A stretch of 64,000 nucleotides of DNA from Pseudonocardia thermophila (GTDB taxonomy: Bacteria > Actinomycetota > Actinomycetes > Mycobacteriales > Pseudonocardiaceae): contig NZ_FRAP01000011.1 of NCBI RefSeq assembly GCF_900142365.1, forward strand, positions 1 to 64,000, written 5' to 3'. The notes under the pieces were generated by a model. It saw nothing but the letters and a program-made list of their open reading frames with translations. It ran no database searches and was not told the DNA's origin. Positions 50,686-58,674 of the stretch are shown here, piece after piece. A program made the translations under genes and the position numbers. Each line of letters starts with the position of its first letter. Positions within the stretch are counted from its first letter, which is position 1.

Positions 50686-52491
50686 TCAGAACCAGCCCGG
50701 CTCCGCGTCGTACGTGGTGGTGTCCAGCTTCTCCAGCAGGTCCAGCTGCGGTCCCGTGCGCGGCAGCTCGTAGCGGAAGAAGTAGCGCGCCGCCTGCCGC
50801 TTGCCGCGGTGGAAGTCGTCGTCGCGGGAGCCGGTGGCGACGAACTGCTCCAGCCAGATCCACGCGACGACGATGTGCCCGGCGGCCTCCAGGTAGAGCG
50901 AGGCGTTCGCCAGCCGCACGGCGGGGGAGACGTCGGCGGAGTGGATCGCGCGGGTGACCGCGACGAGCCGGGTGAGTGCCGCGTCGAGCGCCTCGGCCAG
51001 CTCGGCGGCCTCTCCGCCCGTGGCGCGGCCCTGGTCGATCCCGCCGCGCAGCAGCGCCTCCAGCGCGGCGAGACCGGCTCCGTCGGCCATGGCGACCTTG
51101 CGGCCGAGCAGGTCGAGCGCCTGGATCCCGTGGGTGCCCTCGTGGATCGGGTTGAGCCGGTTGTCCCGGTAGTGCTGCTCGACGTCGAACTCGCGCGTGT
51201 AGCCGTAGCCGCCGTGGATCTGGATCGCGAGGTCGTTCGCCGCCAGGCACCACTGCGACGGCCAGCTCTTCGCGATCGGGGTGAGCACCTCCAGCAGCAG
51301 GTTCAGCCGGGCCCGCTCCTCCGGCGACTCCGCGGTGCGCTCCTCGTCGAGCAGCTTGCCGCAGAGCAGGATCAGCCCGAGCGCGCCCTCGACGTACGAC
51401 TTCTGCGCGAGCAGCATCCGGCGGACGTCCGCGTGCTCGATGATCGGCACGGGCGGCGACGCCGGGTCCTTGGCGCCGGGCAGCCGGCCCTGGGTGCGGG
51501 TGCGGGCGTAGTCCAGCGACTTGAGGTAGCCGGTGTAGCCCAGCGCGGTCGCGCCCGCGCCGACGCCGACCCGGGCCTCGTTCATCATGTGGAACATGTA
51601 GGACAGGCCGCGGTGCGGCTCGCCGACGAGGTAGCCGACCGCGCCCGGCTCGCCGCCCGGGGTGTGCACGCCCTCCCCGAAGTTCAGCAGGGTGTTCGTC
51701 GTGCCGCGGTAGCCCATCTTGTGGTTGAGTCCGGCGAGCACGACGTCGTTGCGCTCGCCGAGCGATCCGTCCGCGTTCACCAGGAACTTCGGCACGACGA
51801 ACAGTGAGATCCCCTTGACTCCCGCCGGTCCGCCGGGGATCTTCGCCAGCACCAGGTGGACGATGTTCTCGCCCAGCTCGTGCTCGCCCGCCGAGATCCA
51901 CATCTTGTTGCCGAAGAGGCGGTAGGTGCCGTCGGGGCGGGGCTCGGCGCGGGTGGTGATGTCCGCGAGCGACGAGCCCGCCTGCGGCTCCGACAGGCAC
52001 ATCGTGCCGTGGAAGCGGCCCTCCAGCATCGGCCGCACGAACGTGTCGATCTGCTCCTGGCTGCCGTGGGCGAGCAGCAGGTTCGCGTTGGCGACGGTGA
52101 GGAACGCGTAGGCCCAGCTGCCGATGTTCGCGGCCTGGAACCACAGGAACGCCGCGGTCTGCACGACCTGCGGCAGCTGCGCGCCGCCCACCTCTTCGTC
52201 CATCGCGGCGGACAGCAGATCCGCCTGCGCGACCGCGTCGAGCGCGTCCTTGACGTCGGCGATCATCTCCACCCGGCCGTCGACGAACCGCGGCTCGTTC
52301 AGGTCGGCCTTCCGGTTGTGCGGGGCGAACCGCTCGGCGGCGATCTCCGCGCACAGGTCGAGGATGCCGTCGAAGGTCTCCCGGGAGTGCGCGGCGAACC
52401 GCTTGCGGCGGGTCAGGCCCTCGGCGTCGAGCCAGTCGTAGAGCAGGAAGTCCAGGTCGCGCCGGGACAGCAGCAGATCGGGCGTGGACAC
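50686..52491 (-). CDS. Acyl-CoA dehydrogenase with extra C-terminal domain (FadE5-like)
   Basis: The product is 601 aa, the size of broad-range long-chain dehydrogenases such as mycobacterial FadE5. Motifs: MCLSEPQAGSSLADITTRAE, GNKMWISAGEHELG, NHKMGYRGTTNTLLNFGEG, IQIHGGYGYTREFDVEQHYR and the catalytic-Glu region NPIHEGTHGIQALDLLGRK. An additional helical domain follows residue about 450. GTG 52491 is the start. It lies 45 nt after the SDR gene, probably in one unit. Confidence 0.92.
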   Translation of the reverse strand: MSTPDLLLSRRDLDFLLYDWLDAEGLTRRKRFAAHSRETFDGILDLCAEIAAERFAPHNRKADLNEPRFVDGRVEMIADVKDALDAVAQADLLSAAMDEEVGGAQLPQVVQTAAFLWFQAANIGSWAYAFLTVANANLLLAHGSQEQIDTFVRPMLEGRFHGTMCLSEPQAGSSLADITTRAEPRPDGTYRLFGNKMWISAGEHELGENIVHLVLAKIPGGPAGVKGISLFVVPKFLVNADGSLGERNDVVLAGLNHKMGYRGTTNTLLNFGEGVHTPGGEPGAVGYLVGEPHRGLSYMFHMMNEARVGVGAGATALGYTGYLKSLDYARTRTQGRLPGAKDPASPPVPIIEHADVRRMLLAQKSYVEGALGLILLCGKLLDEERTAESPEERARLNLLLEVLTPIAKSWPSQWCLAANDLAIQIHGGYGYTREFDVEQHYRDNRLNPIHEGTHGIQALDLLGRKVAMADGAGLAALEALLRGGIDQGRATGGEAAELAEALDAALTRLVAVTRAIHSADVSPAVRLANASLYLEAAGHIVVAWIWLEQFVATGSRDDDFHRGKRQAARYFFRYELPRTGPQLDLLEKLDTTTYDAEPGWF

Positions 52492-52536
52492 GGTGCGCTC
52501 CAGGTGGTCAGGTGCGGGCGGGTCGGGACAGGATGG

Positions 52537-53274
52537 CTAGATGGACAGCCCGCCGTCGACCGGCAGGACGACCCCGGTGATGTAGCCGGCCTCGTCCGAG
52601 GCGAGGAACGCGACCGCGGCCGCCATCTCCGACGGCGCACCGAACCGGCCCATCGGGATGGTGGCGGCGATCTCCCGGCGGCGGTCCTCCGGGATGGAGG
52701 CGACCATGCGCGTCTCGGCGTTCGGGGAGATCGCGTTGACGGTGATGTTGAAGCGCGCCAGCTCCTTGGCGGCGGTCTTGGTGAAGCCGATGATCCCGGC
52801 CTTGGCGATGGCGTAGTTGGCCTGGCCGAGGTTGCCGTGCAGGCCGGTGTACGAGGTGACGTTGATGATCCGGCCGCCGCCCTGCTCGCGGAACTGCGGC
52901 ACGGCGGCGCGGGTGAACCGGTACGTCCCGCCGGCGTGGACGTCGATGACCGCGGCGTAGTCCTCGTCGGTGAGCTTCCAGAGCATCCCGTCGCGCAGGA
53001 TCCCGGCGTTGTTGACCACGACGTCGAGCCGGCCGGTGTCGGTGACGATCCGGTCGATCACGTCCTGCACCTGTTTGGTGCTGGTGACGTCCGCGGCGAT
53101 CCCGGTGGCGCCCAGCTCGCGCGCGGTCTCGGCGACCGCGTCGGCGTCGAAGTCGACGAGGAAGGTGTTCGCCCCGCTGGTGTGGAACAGCTCGGCCAGT
53201 GCCCGGCCCACGCCCCGCGCGGCGCCCGTGACGACGACCGAGCGGCCGGTGAAGTCGAATCGCACGTTCCCCAT
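52537..53274 (-). CDS. FabG-like 3-oxoacyl-(ACP/CoA) reductase, SDR family
   Basis: The product is 245 aa. The cofactor site is VVTGAARGVGRALAELF, NNAGILRDGML follows, and the catalytic Ser-Tyr-Lys lie in NVTSYTGLHGNLGQANYAIA then KAG. Unlike the SDR at 27249 all catalytic residues are intact. It is the first gene of a two-gene beta-oxidation-like unit with the FadE5-like dehydrogenase, downstream of a TetR-type palindrome at 53312-53327. Confidence 0.9.
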   Translation of the reverse strand: MGNVRFDFTGRSVVVTGAARGVGRALAELFHTSGANTFLVDFDADAVAETARELGATGIAADVTSTKQVQDVIDRIVTDTGRLDVVVNNAGILRDGMLWKLTDEDYAAVIDVHAGGTYRFTRAAVPQFREQGGGRIINVTSYTGLHGNLGQANYAIAKAGIIGFTKTAAKELARFNITVNAISPNAETRMVASIPEDRRREIAATIPMGRFGAPSEMAAAVAFLASDEAGYITGVVLPVDGGLSI

Positions 53275-53311
53275 GAGTCACCCCATCCGCATCGACAGCT
53301 GCCAGACGATC

Positions 53312-53327
53312 CTAAGCAAGCGCTTAG
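53312..53327. promoter_or_regulatory. TetR-type palindrome upstream of SDR-FadE unit
   Basis: CTAAGCAAGCGCTTAG is centred on the perfect palindrome AAGCGCTT. GCAAGCGCTTxG-type sites are typical of TetR repressors that control acyl-CoA metabolism. It lies 38 nt upstream of the SDR start, in promoter position. Confidence 0.55.
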
Positions 53328-53402
53328 TAAGTTCGCCAGGGTGGGGTGGCGCTCTTCGGCCGTCGGTATAGCCGTCGGCACGGTGGGCGGCACACTCGTC
53401 GG

Positions 53403-53469
53403 CGCGTCGAGAACGACGTTGTGGCGAATTCGAAACGATTCGAACCGCAACAACGTCGTTCTCGACGCG
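53403..53469. repeat. Perfect 20-bp inverted repeat, 27-nt loop
   Basis: CGCGTCGAGAACGACGTTGT (53403-53422) is the exact complement of 53450-53469. The loop has ATTCGAA twice. It lies between divergent promoters, about 180 nt before the alcohol dehydrogenase start. A transcript would form a strong stem-loop. No transposase or flanking duplication is seen. Confidence 0.7.
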
Positions 53470-53482
53470 GGTGCGACCGAAA

Positions 53483-53496
53483 CCGTACCGGTACGG
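53483..53496. promoter_or_regulatory. Regulon palindrome CCGTACCGGTACGG, copy 1
   Basis: This perfect 14-bp palindrome lies 156 nt upstream of the alcohol dehydrogenase start. Identical bases occur at 58511-58524, and a 12-of-14 match lies at 56172-56185. Confidence 0.6.
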
Positions 53497-53651
53497 AGGC
53501 GACCGGCGGCCCGGATTCCTACGCTCCGATCAGGGTCGTCGTCCGACCGTCGGCCGCTGCTCGTCCCAGCTGCGGAAAGGGTGCGAACGCCTCTTCCGGG
53601 TGCGGCGAGCCGTGTTCGTGCATTCGGTTGCAGAGAAGGTGTGGGTGACTC

Positions 53652-54758
53652 GTGGGCACAGGATCGGGCCAGCTCGTGAACGCGGCGTTCTTCGTCCAAT
53701 CCGGCGGGCCGCTGCTCGTCGAGAAGGTGAGCGCGCACCCGCCGGGACCGCGTGACGTCGTGGTGCGCATGCGCGCCGCCGGCATCTGCCACACCGACGC
53801 GACGGTGCTCGCAGCAGGCGCGCTGCCGACGCCGCCGGCGATCCTCGGCCACGAGGGCGCGGGCGTCGTCGAGTGGGTCGGGCCCGAGGTGAGCGAGTTC
53901 AGGGTCGGAGACCGGGTCCTCGGGTTGACGATCTCGCGCTGCGGCCGGTGCGCGAACTGCCGGCGCGGCACCCCCTACCTGTGCGAGACGGCTGGTCCGT
54001 ACGCCGAGCCGCGGGCGGTGCGCAGCGACGGCACCGAACTCGTCACCAAGAACGGCCTGGGCACCTTCGCCGAGACGATGACCGTGCCGCCGGAGCGGCT
54101 GATCGCCGTCCGCACGGACCTGCCCGACGAGCAGCTGGCGCTGGTCGGCTGCGCGATCACCACCGGGTACGGGGCCGTCGTCAACTCCGCTGCGGTGCAA
54201 CCAGGGCAGACCGTCGTCGTCATCGGGTGCGGCGGGGTCGGTCAGGCCGTCGTCCAGGCGGCTCGCATCGCCGGCGCCGAGCGGGTGATCGCGGTCGAGC
54301 CGGTGGCCGCGAAGCGGGAGCTCGCCCTGCGGCTCGGCGCGACGGACGTGATCGACCCGACGAGCGGGCAGCCGCTGGCGGAGGCCGTGCGCGCCCTCGG
54401 GGTGGCCGGCGCCGACCACGCGTTCGACACGGTCGGGCGGACCGCCACCGTGCGCGACTCCTACACCGCGCTGCGCCGCGGCGGCACCGTGGTGGTGATC
54501 GGCATCGGCGACATCCGCACCGACTACGCGCTGCCGGGCACGCTCGTCGTCGAGGCCAAGCAGGTGGCGGGCTGCGTCTTCGGCAACGCCGACGTCGACC
54601 GCGACGTGCCGCGCATCCTCGAGCTCGCCGCGGAGGGGCGGCTCGACATCGCGTCCATGATCGACAAGGTGATCGACCTGCAGTCGGCGCCCGCGGCGCT
54701 GGACGCGCTGCACCACGGGGACGGCACCGGGCTGCGCACCGTGATCGCGTTCTCGTGA
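53652..54758 (+). CDS. Zinc-dependent alcohol dehydrogenase (MDR superfamily)
   Basis: The product is 368 aa. The catalytic-zinc Cys lies in AAGICHTDATVLAAG and GHEGAGVVEWVG carries the His-Glu pair. The structural-zinc loop is SRCGRCANCRRGTPYLC with four Cys. The NAD-binding motif is VVVIGCGGVGQAVVQAARIA. The layout matches class III-like/aryl alcohol dehydrogenases. It would oxidise an alcohol made by the nearby P450, with the aldehyde then taken by the aldehyde dehydrogenase at 58675. GTG 53652 is the start. A later GTG about 8 codons in is possible. Confidence 0.88.
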   Translation: MGTGSGQLVNAAFFVQSGGPLLVEKVSAHPPGPRDVVVRMRAAGICHTDATVLAAGALPTPPAILGHEGAGVVEWVGPEVSEFRVGDRVLGLTISRCGRCANCRRGTPYLCETAGPYAEPRAVRSDGTELVTKNGLGTFAETMTVPPERLIAVRTDLPDEQLALVGCAITTGYGAVVNSAAVQPGQTVVVIGCGGVGQAVVQAARIAGAERVIAVEPVAAKRELALRLGATDVIDPTSGQPLAEAVRALGVAGADHAFDTVGRTATVRDSYTALRRGGTVVVIGIGDIRTDYALPGTLVVEAKQVAGCVFGNADVDRDVPRILELAAEGRLDIASMIDKVIDLQSAPAALDALHHGDGTGLRTVIAFS

Positions 54759-54764
54759 TCCGCG

Positions 54765-54813
54765 CGGGGGTGTCGGCCGCCGGGTGCCGCGCCCGGCGGC
54801 CCGCACCCCCGCA
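54765..54813. terminator. Bidirectional two-stage hairpin terminator
   Basis: The outer stem GCGGGGGTG/CACCCCCGC (54765-54773 with 54805-54813) encloses a 10-bp inner stem (54776-54785 with 54793-54802) with a 7-nt loop. It fills the gap between the convergent alcohol dehydrogenase and LuxR-type genes, so it can serve both strands. Confidence 0.65.
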
Positions 54814-54830
54814 ACCTCACGCTCCGAGCC

Positions 54831-55346
54831 TCACAACCCGAACTCGGCGGCGCGCTTGACCAGCTCGATCCGGGAGTTGATCCCGAGCTTGCGGTAGCCG
54901 TTGCTCACGTGCGACTCGACGGTCCGTTCGCTGATGAACAGCCGGTCACCCACCTCGCGCGCCGACAGTCCGCCCATCCACAGCGTCATGACCTGGCGCT
55001 CGCGCAGGGTCAGCGGCTGGACGTAGCAGGGGCGCGGCTGCTTCGGCGCCACCTGGTTGGCCGAGGTGGGCCGGATGACCAGGGTCTTGGCCGATCGGGT
55101 GATCAGCGCGGTCGCCTTCTGGTACAGCGTGGCCAGCAGCGGGTCGTCCGGGCGGGAGGTCGGCCGGAAGTCGCTCAGGACGATCGTCTTGACCTCGGGG
55201 TTGCCGGCGTGGTGCGCCGCGGCTTCGAGCGCCTGCCGGATGACGGCGCGCGCGTCGGCGTCGACGTGCGGGTTGGGGGTGATCCACCCGATCCCGCCCT
55301 CGACGTGGGAGGTGATCGCAGTCCATCGACCTGCCTCCGTCGTCAT
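54831..55346 (-). CDS. LuxR-type helix-turn-helix regulator
   Basis: The product is 171 aa. The C-terminal 65 residues are a LuxR/GerE domain (LTLRERQVMTLWMGGLSARE; ISERTVESHVSNGYRKLGI). The N-terminal about 100 residues (HVEGGIGWITPNPHVDADAR; TIVLSDFRPTSRPDDP) are not a recognisable receiver domain because no phospho-acceptor Asp pattern is clear. AAGGAGG precedes ATG 55346. It is divergent from the TetR gene and shares its 99-nt promoter with two tandem operators. Confidence 0.82.
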   Translation of the reverse strand: MTTEAGRWTAITSHVEGGIGWITPNPHVDADARAVIRQALEAAAHHAGNPEVKTIVLSDFRPTSRPDDPLLATLYQKATALITRSAKTLVIRPTSANQVAPKQPRPCYVQPLTLRERQVMTLWMGGLSAREVGDRLFISERTVESHVSNGYRKLGINSRIELVKRAAEFGL

Positions 55347-55356
55347 CGCCGCCTCC

Positions 55357-55382
55357 TTACACAATCTTCGTCGAGTGTGTAA
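55357..55382. promoter_or_regulatory. TetR operator candidate, site 1
   Basis: TTACACA (55357-55363) and TGTGTAA (55376-55382) form a perfect inverted repeat around a 12-nt spacer in the LuxR-TetR divergent promoter. Confidence 0.6.
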
Positions 55383-55391
55383 CGCGAGACG

Positions 55392-55417
55392 GTACACGAT
55401 TCCCCTAGAGTGTGTAA
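55392..55417. promoter_or_regulatory. TetR operator candidate, site 2
   Basis: GTACACG (55392-55398) and TGTGTAA (55411-55417) repeat the same layout with the same 12-nt spacer. The site starts 35 nt after site 1 and 54 nt before the TetR start. Confidence 0.6.
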
Positions 55418-55445
55418 GTCGTAGTCGCGAGAAGGGCGGGACACC

Positions 55446-56078
55446 GTGGTCGAGGCCGTGCGGTTCGAGCTCGACGAGCTCGAACCACCGCAGAACGACC
55501 GGGAGGCGCGCACCCGGCGGCTCATCGTCGACGCGGCCCGGCTGACGTTCGAACGGGTCGGCATCCGGCGAGCGACGATGGACGACATCGCCGGGGCCGC
55601 GGGGGTGTCCCGCAAGACCGTCTACAACTACTACGAGAACAAGCCGAGGCTGATCGGCGAGGTGATCGCGGCGGAGAGCCTGCGGGTCGCGCTGGCCGCC
55701 CAGGCGCAGATCGACCTGTCCCTGCCGGCCGAGGAGCTGCTCGTCGAGGCGAAGATGATCTGGCTCGTGACCGCGCGGGACAACCGGTGGGTGCGCCTGC
55801 TGCTCACCCCCGAGGCGCTGGAGATCTCGGCGCAGACCCTCGAGCAGTCCGACCGCGTCCGCTCGGTCATGCGCCGGTTCTGGGAGCCGATCCTGGAGCC
55901 GATCGAGGCGGCCGGGCGGTTGCGGGCCGACCTCGACGAGACCGTCGAGTGGTTGTCGCTGCAGCACTTCGTGCTGCTCTCGCGCCCGTCGTTCCTCGCC
56001 GGTGACGACGAGCGCGCCCGGCGCCTGCTGCGCACCTTCCTCGTGCCGGCGGTGCTGCGCCCGGCCGACGGTTCCTGA
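55446..56078 (+). CDS. TetR-family transcriptional regulator
   Basis: The product is 210 aa. The N-terminal HTH is typical: RTRRLIVDAARLTFERVGIR, then MDDIAGAAGVSRKTVYNYYE. The rest is a helical ligand domain of about 140 residues. GTG 55446 starts just after two inverted-repeat sites, which suggests autorepression and control of the divergent LuxR-type gene. It may also control the P450 gene that follows on the same strand. Confidence 0.88.
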   Translation: MVEAVRFELDELEPPQNDREARTRRLIVDAARLTFERVGIRRATMDDIAGAAGVSRKTVYNYYENKPRLIGEVIAAESLRVALAAQAQIDLSLPAEELLVEAKMIWLVTARDNRWVRLLLTPEALEISAQTLEQSDRVRSVMRRFWEPILEPIEAAGRLRADLDETVEWLSLQHFVLLSRPSFLAGDDERARRLLRTFLVPAVLRPADGS

Positions 56079-56171
56079 CCGCCCGCGGCCGGCGGCCCGC
56101 ATTCTCGTCGTCGCGCATTACACCGTGCGGTCAGCGGGGTGCCGATCTCCGGTGGGATTTTCGCGAGGCAT

Positions 56172-56185
56172 CCGTACTGGTACCG
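56172..56185. promoter_or_regulatory. Regulon palindrome, degenerate copy upstream of P450
   Basis: CCGTACTGGTACCG matches CCGTACCGGTACGG at 12 of 14 positions. It lies 126 nt before the chosen P450 start, a spacing similar to that of the copy before the alcohol dehydrogenase. Confidence 0.5.
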
Positions 56186-56311
56186 ACGTGCGTGCCGGGT
56201 GCCGTCGGTAGCGTACGCAGCGCCGTGCCGAGCGAAATACCACAGGTCGATGTTGATGCGGTGGCCCGCACTTCGTGGAGTGCCGTGGCCGGAATGGAGA
56301 TCGCGCGGGCG

Positions 56312-57568
56312 ATGACGACTACCGAGAACACCCGGCAGCTTGCGGCGGACGGAGCCCGTTTCCTCGGCGATCCGGCGTTCCGGGTGAATCCCGAGGACTT
56401 CTACCGGCGGCTCGTCGAGGAGGCCCCGGTCCTGCCGCTCGGGAACGGGACCTGGCTCATCGGCGGCCACGCCGAGCTGCGCGCCGCGCTGCGCGACACG
56501 CGGTTCAGCCGGGCGGCCGGAGCAGCGCACGAGTCGGAGTTCCTCAGCTCCGACCCGCGGCCCGAGGTGCAGCGGATGGGCCGGTGCCTGCGCGGGACGA
56601 TGCTCTACCTCGACCCGCCGGAGCACGCCCGCGTCCGCAAGTTCCACCGCGACCCGTTCCTGCCCCGCGCGGTGCGGGAATGGCAGGACGAGGCGGACCG
56701 GATCGCCGACGAGCTCGCCCGGAACCTGCCCAAGGACGAGGTCTTCGATCTCAAGGAGAAGTTCGCGCTGCCGATTCCGGAGCGGCTGATCTGCACGATC
56801 CTCGGTGTCCCGGTCGAGGACCACAAACTGTGGGAGGAATGGACCGGCGCGCTGCTCCGACTGGACCGCACCGGGCACGCCGAGGACGGCGGGTTCGAGG
56901 AGGCCCGGGCCGCGATGGTCGCGTTCGGGGAGTACTTCGACGCCCTCATCCGCGAGCGTCGGGAGAATCCGGGGGACGATCTGATCAGCGTGCTCGTCGC
57001 CGAGGACGAGACCGGTGACCGGCTCACCGACGACGAGCTGGTCGGCAACCTCATCCTGCTGACCAGTGCCGGGCACGAGACCACGGCGAACACCATCGCG
57101 AGCACCGTCGTCCTCCTGCTGCGCGACCGCGCCAACTGGGACCGGCTCCTCGCGGATCCGTCGCTCGCGGACAAGGCGATCGAGGAGGTCCTGCGCATCG
57201 AGGGCGCCCAGCGCTTCATGGTCCCGCGCACGACCACCGAGGACGTGGAGATCGGCGGCCACACCATCCCCGCGGGCGACCGGGTCATCTTCGTGACCCA
57301 TGCGGCCAACCGCGATCCGTCGGCCTTCCCCGACCCGCTGCGCTTCGACATCGACCGCGACCCGAAGTCGCACGTGGCCTTCGGCGGTGGTGCGCACACC
57401 TGCCTCGGTGTCCACCTGGCCCGGCTGGAGCTGGTCACCGCGCTGCGGGCACTGCTGCGCCACCACCCGAACCTGGCCCTGGCCGTGCCGGAGGAGCAGC
57501 TGGAGACGAGCCCGACGCCGACCGTGCGCGGCTGGGAGTCCCTGCCGTGCATCTCGACCACCGCGTGA
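56312..57568 (+). CDS. Cytochrome P450
   Basis: The product is 418 aa, a typical soluble bacterial P450. The I-helix is LTSAGHETTANTIAS, the ExxR lies in EEVLRIEG, and the haem loop FGGGAHTCLGVHLARLE puts the ligand Cys at about residue 364. ATG 56312 was chosen because it follows GGAG and gives a normal N-terminus (MTTTENTRQLAADGARFLGD); ATG 56294 and an upstream start at 56192 are in frame. Electron-transfer partners are not encoded next to it. With alcohol and aldehyde dehydrogenases nearby, terminal or ring hydroxylation is a reasonable guess; substrate unknown. Confidence 0.92.
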   Translation: MTTTENTRQLAADGARFLGDPAFRVNPEDFYRRLVEEAPVLPLGNGTWLIGGHAELRAALRDTRFSRAAGAAHESEFLSSDPRPEVQRMGRCLRGTMLYLDPPEHARVRKFHRDPFLPRAVREWQDEADRIADELARNLPKDEVFDLKEKFALPIPERLICTILGVPVEDHKLWEEWTGALLRLDRTGHAEDGGFEEARAAMVAFGEYFDALIRERRENPGDDLISVLVAEDETGDRLTDDELVGNLILLTSAGHETTANTIASTVVLLLRDRANWDRLLADPSLADKAIEEVLRIEGAQRFMVPRTTTEDVEIGGHTIPAGDRVIFVTHAANRDPSAFPDPLRFDIDRDPKSHVAFGGGAHTCLGVHLARLELVTALRALLRHHPNLALAVPEEQLETSPTPTVRGWESLPCISTTA

Positions 57569-57660
57569 CGCGCACCCACACGCGGTGAGCGCGGCCCGCG
57601 TGCCGCGCTGCCCGGCGGCGGGCGCGGCCCGGCAGGTCCGCGTCCGCCGCTCGGGAGCGA

Positions 57661-58473
57661 TCACGTGGTGAGCTTCAGCAACCTGGCCGCGTTGCCCCCG
57701 AGTACCGCGGCCTTCTCGGCGTCCGTCAGCGGTGCGGCCACCAGGTCGGCCAGCAGCTCCGTCAGCGCGGGTACGCCGCTCGCCGCCGAGTAGAGATCGC
57801 TGCCGTACAGCACGCGCTCGGCGCCGACGCGCTTGATCAGGTTCAGCGCGAACCCGACGCCGTGGGCGAGCGCGGTGTCGAAGTGGAGGTTGGGCCGCCG
57901 CTCGGCCACGTACGGGACGAACTGCGACTGCTCGAACGTCGAGAGCACGTCCAGCACGACGATGTCGAGGTCCGGGAAGTCGCCGGCGAGCACGTCGATC
58001 TTCCACAGCGCCTCGGACGAGGACTCTCCGATCGAGTGGATGAACGGCACGAGCCCCAGCTCGCCCATCCGCTCCAGGTACCGCCGGACCCAGACGCTGT
58101 CCACGCTGACGCCCTGCATCCGCGTGTGGAAGCTGATGCCGACGAGCCCCAGTTCGGAGCGGCAGCGCTCGAGCTCCGCCAGGCCGCGTTCGCCGTTGAG
58201 CGGTTCGACGATCCCGACGGCAGCGGGGAACAGGTCGCTGCGCCGATCCCGGACGGCCGCGATCGCGTCGTTGACGCGGCGGTTGTCGGCGATCCCGTCC
58301 GGTCGCAGGTAGTCGTGGCTCGCGATGACCACCGCTTGGTCGACGCCGCGTTCGGCGAGCACGGCCGCGCGCCGGGTCACCTCTTCGTCGAGGTCGGCCA
58401 CGGCATGTCCGTGCCCGGACGAGACCAGTGCGCCGACGTGGTTGTGGATGTCGATGACGTGGAACGGGTGCAT
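57661..58473 (-). CDS. Amidohydrolase-2 family protein
   Basis: The product is 270 aa. The metal-binding HxH lies at the start (VIDIHNHVG). Later segments are VGISFHTRMQGVSVD, VPFIHSIGESS and RVLYGSDLYSAASG, where Asp is the last metal ligand. PF04909 members are metal-dependent hydrolases or decarboxylases. It may hydrolyse a lactone or decarboxylate an intermediate of the P450 pathway. ATG 58473 gives the best N-terminus; GTG 58491 would add 6 residues. It converges with the P450 gene and diverges from the aldehyde dehydrogenase gene. Confidence 0.85.
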   Translation of the reverse strand: MHPFHVIDIHNHVGALVSSGHGHAVADLDEEVTRRAAVLAERGVDQAVVIASHDYLRPDGIADNRRVNDAIAAVRDRRSDLFPAAVGIVEPLNGERGLAELERCRSELGLVGISFHTRMQGVSVDSVWVRRYLERMGELGLVPFIHSIGESSSEALWKIDVLAGDFPDLDIVVLDVLSTFEQSQFVPYVAERRPNLHFDTALAHGVGFALNLIKRVGAERVLYGSDLYSAASGVPALTELLADLVAAPLTDAEKAAVLGGNAARLLKLTT

Positions 58474-58510
58474 GATCCTGCACTGTTGCACGGAATCGCG
58501 GGCGTCCCTT

Positions 58511-58524
58511 CCGTACCGGTACGG
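58511..58524. promoter_or_regulatory. Regulon palindrome CCGTACCGGTACGG, copy 3
   Basis: It is identical to 53483-53496 and extends to 16 bp here (58510-58525). It lies between the divergent amidohydrolase and aldehyde dehydrogenase genes, 38 nt from the former and 151 nt from the latter. Confidence 0.6.
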
Positions 58525-58674
58525 AGGAGCGCATCCGCTGCCCGGCCTACGATTCGTGAGGGTTTTCGGTCAGGCCCAGTAGTGCCGACCGGTAATACGG
58601 ATTCTCTGTCATTGCTGCCCATTCCGCAGAACGCGACGACCGCGGTTCCCTCGAACCGGCCGGAGGAGAAAGAG

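Larger units (their letters stand above)
53275..53651. other. 377-nt divergent intergenic region
   Basis: No gene is evident between the SDR (minus) and the alcohol dehydrogenase (plus). It contains a TetR-type site (53312-53327), a 20-bp inverted repeat (53403-53469) and the 14-bp palindrome shared with other promoters (53483-53496). Confidence 0.6.

Noticed and set aside
53403-53469. Insertion sequence ends
   Set aside because: The arms are only 27 nt apart with no transposase or target duplication, so this is a hairpin or operator rather than an IS.
57862-58674. Upstream extension of the aldehyde dehydrogenase
   Set aside because: The extra part is the complement of the amidohydrolase gene. 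ATG 58675 has GGAGGAG and the normal family N-terminus.
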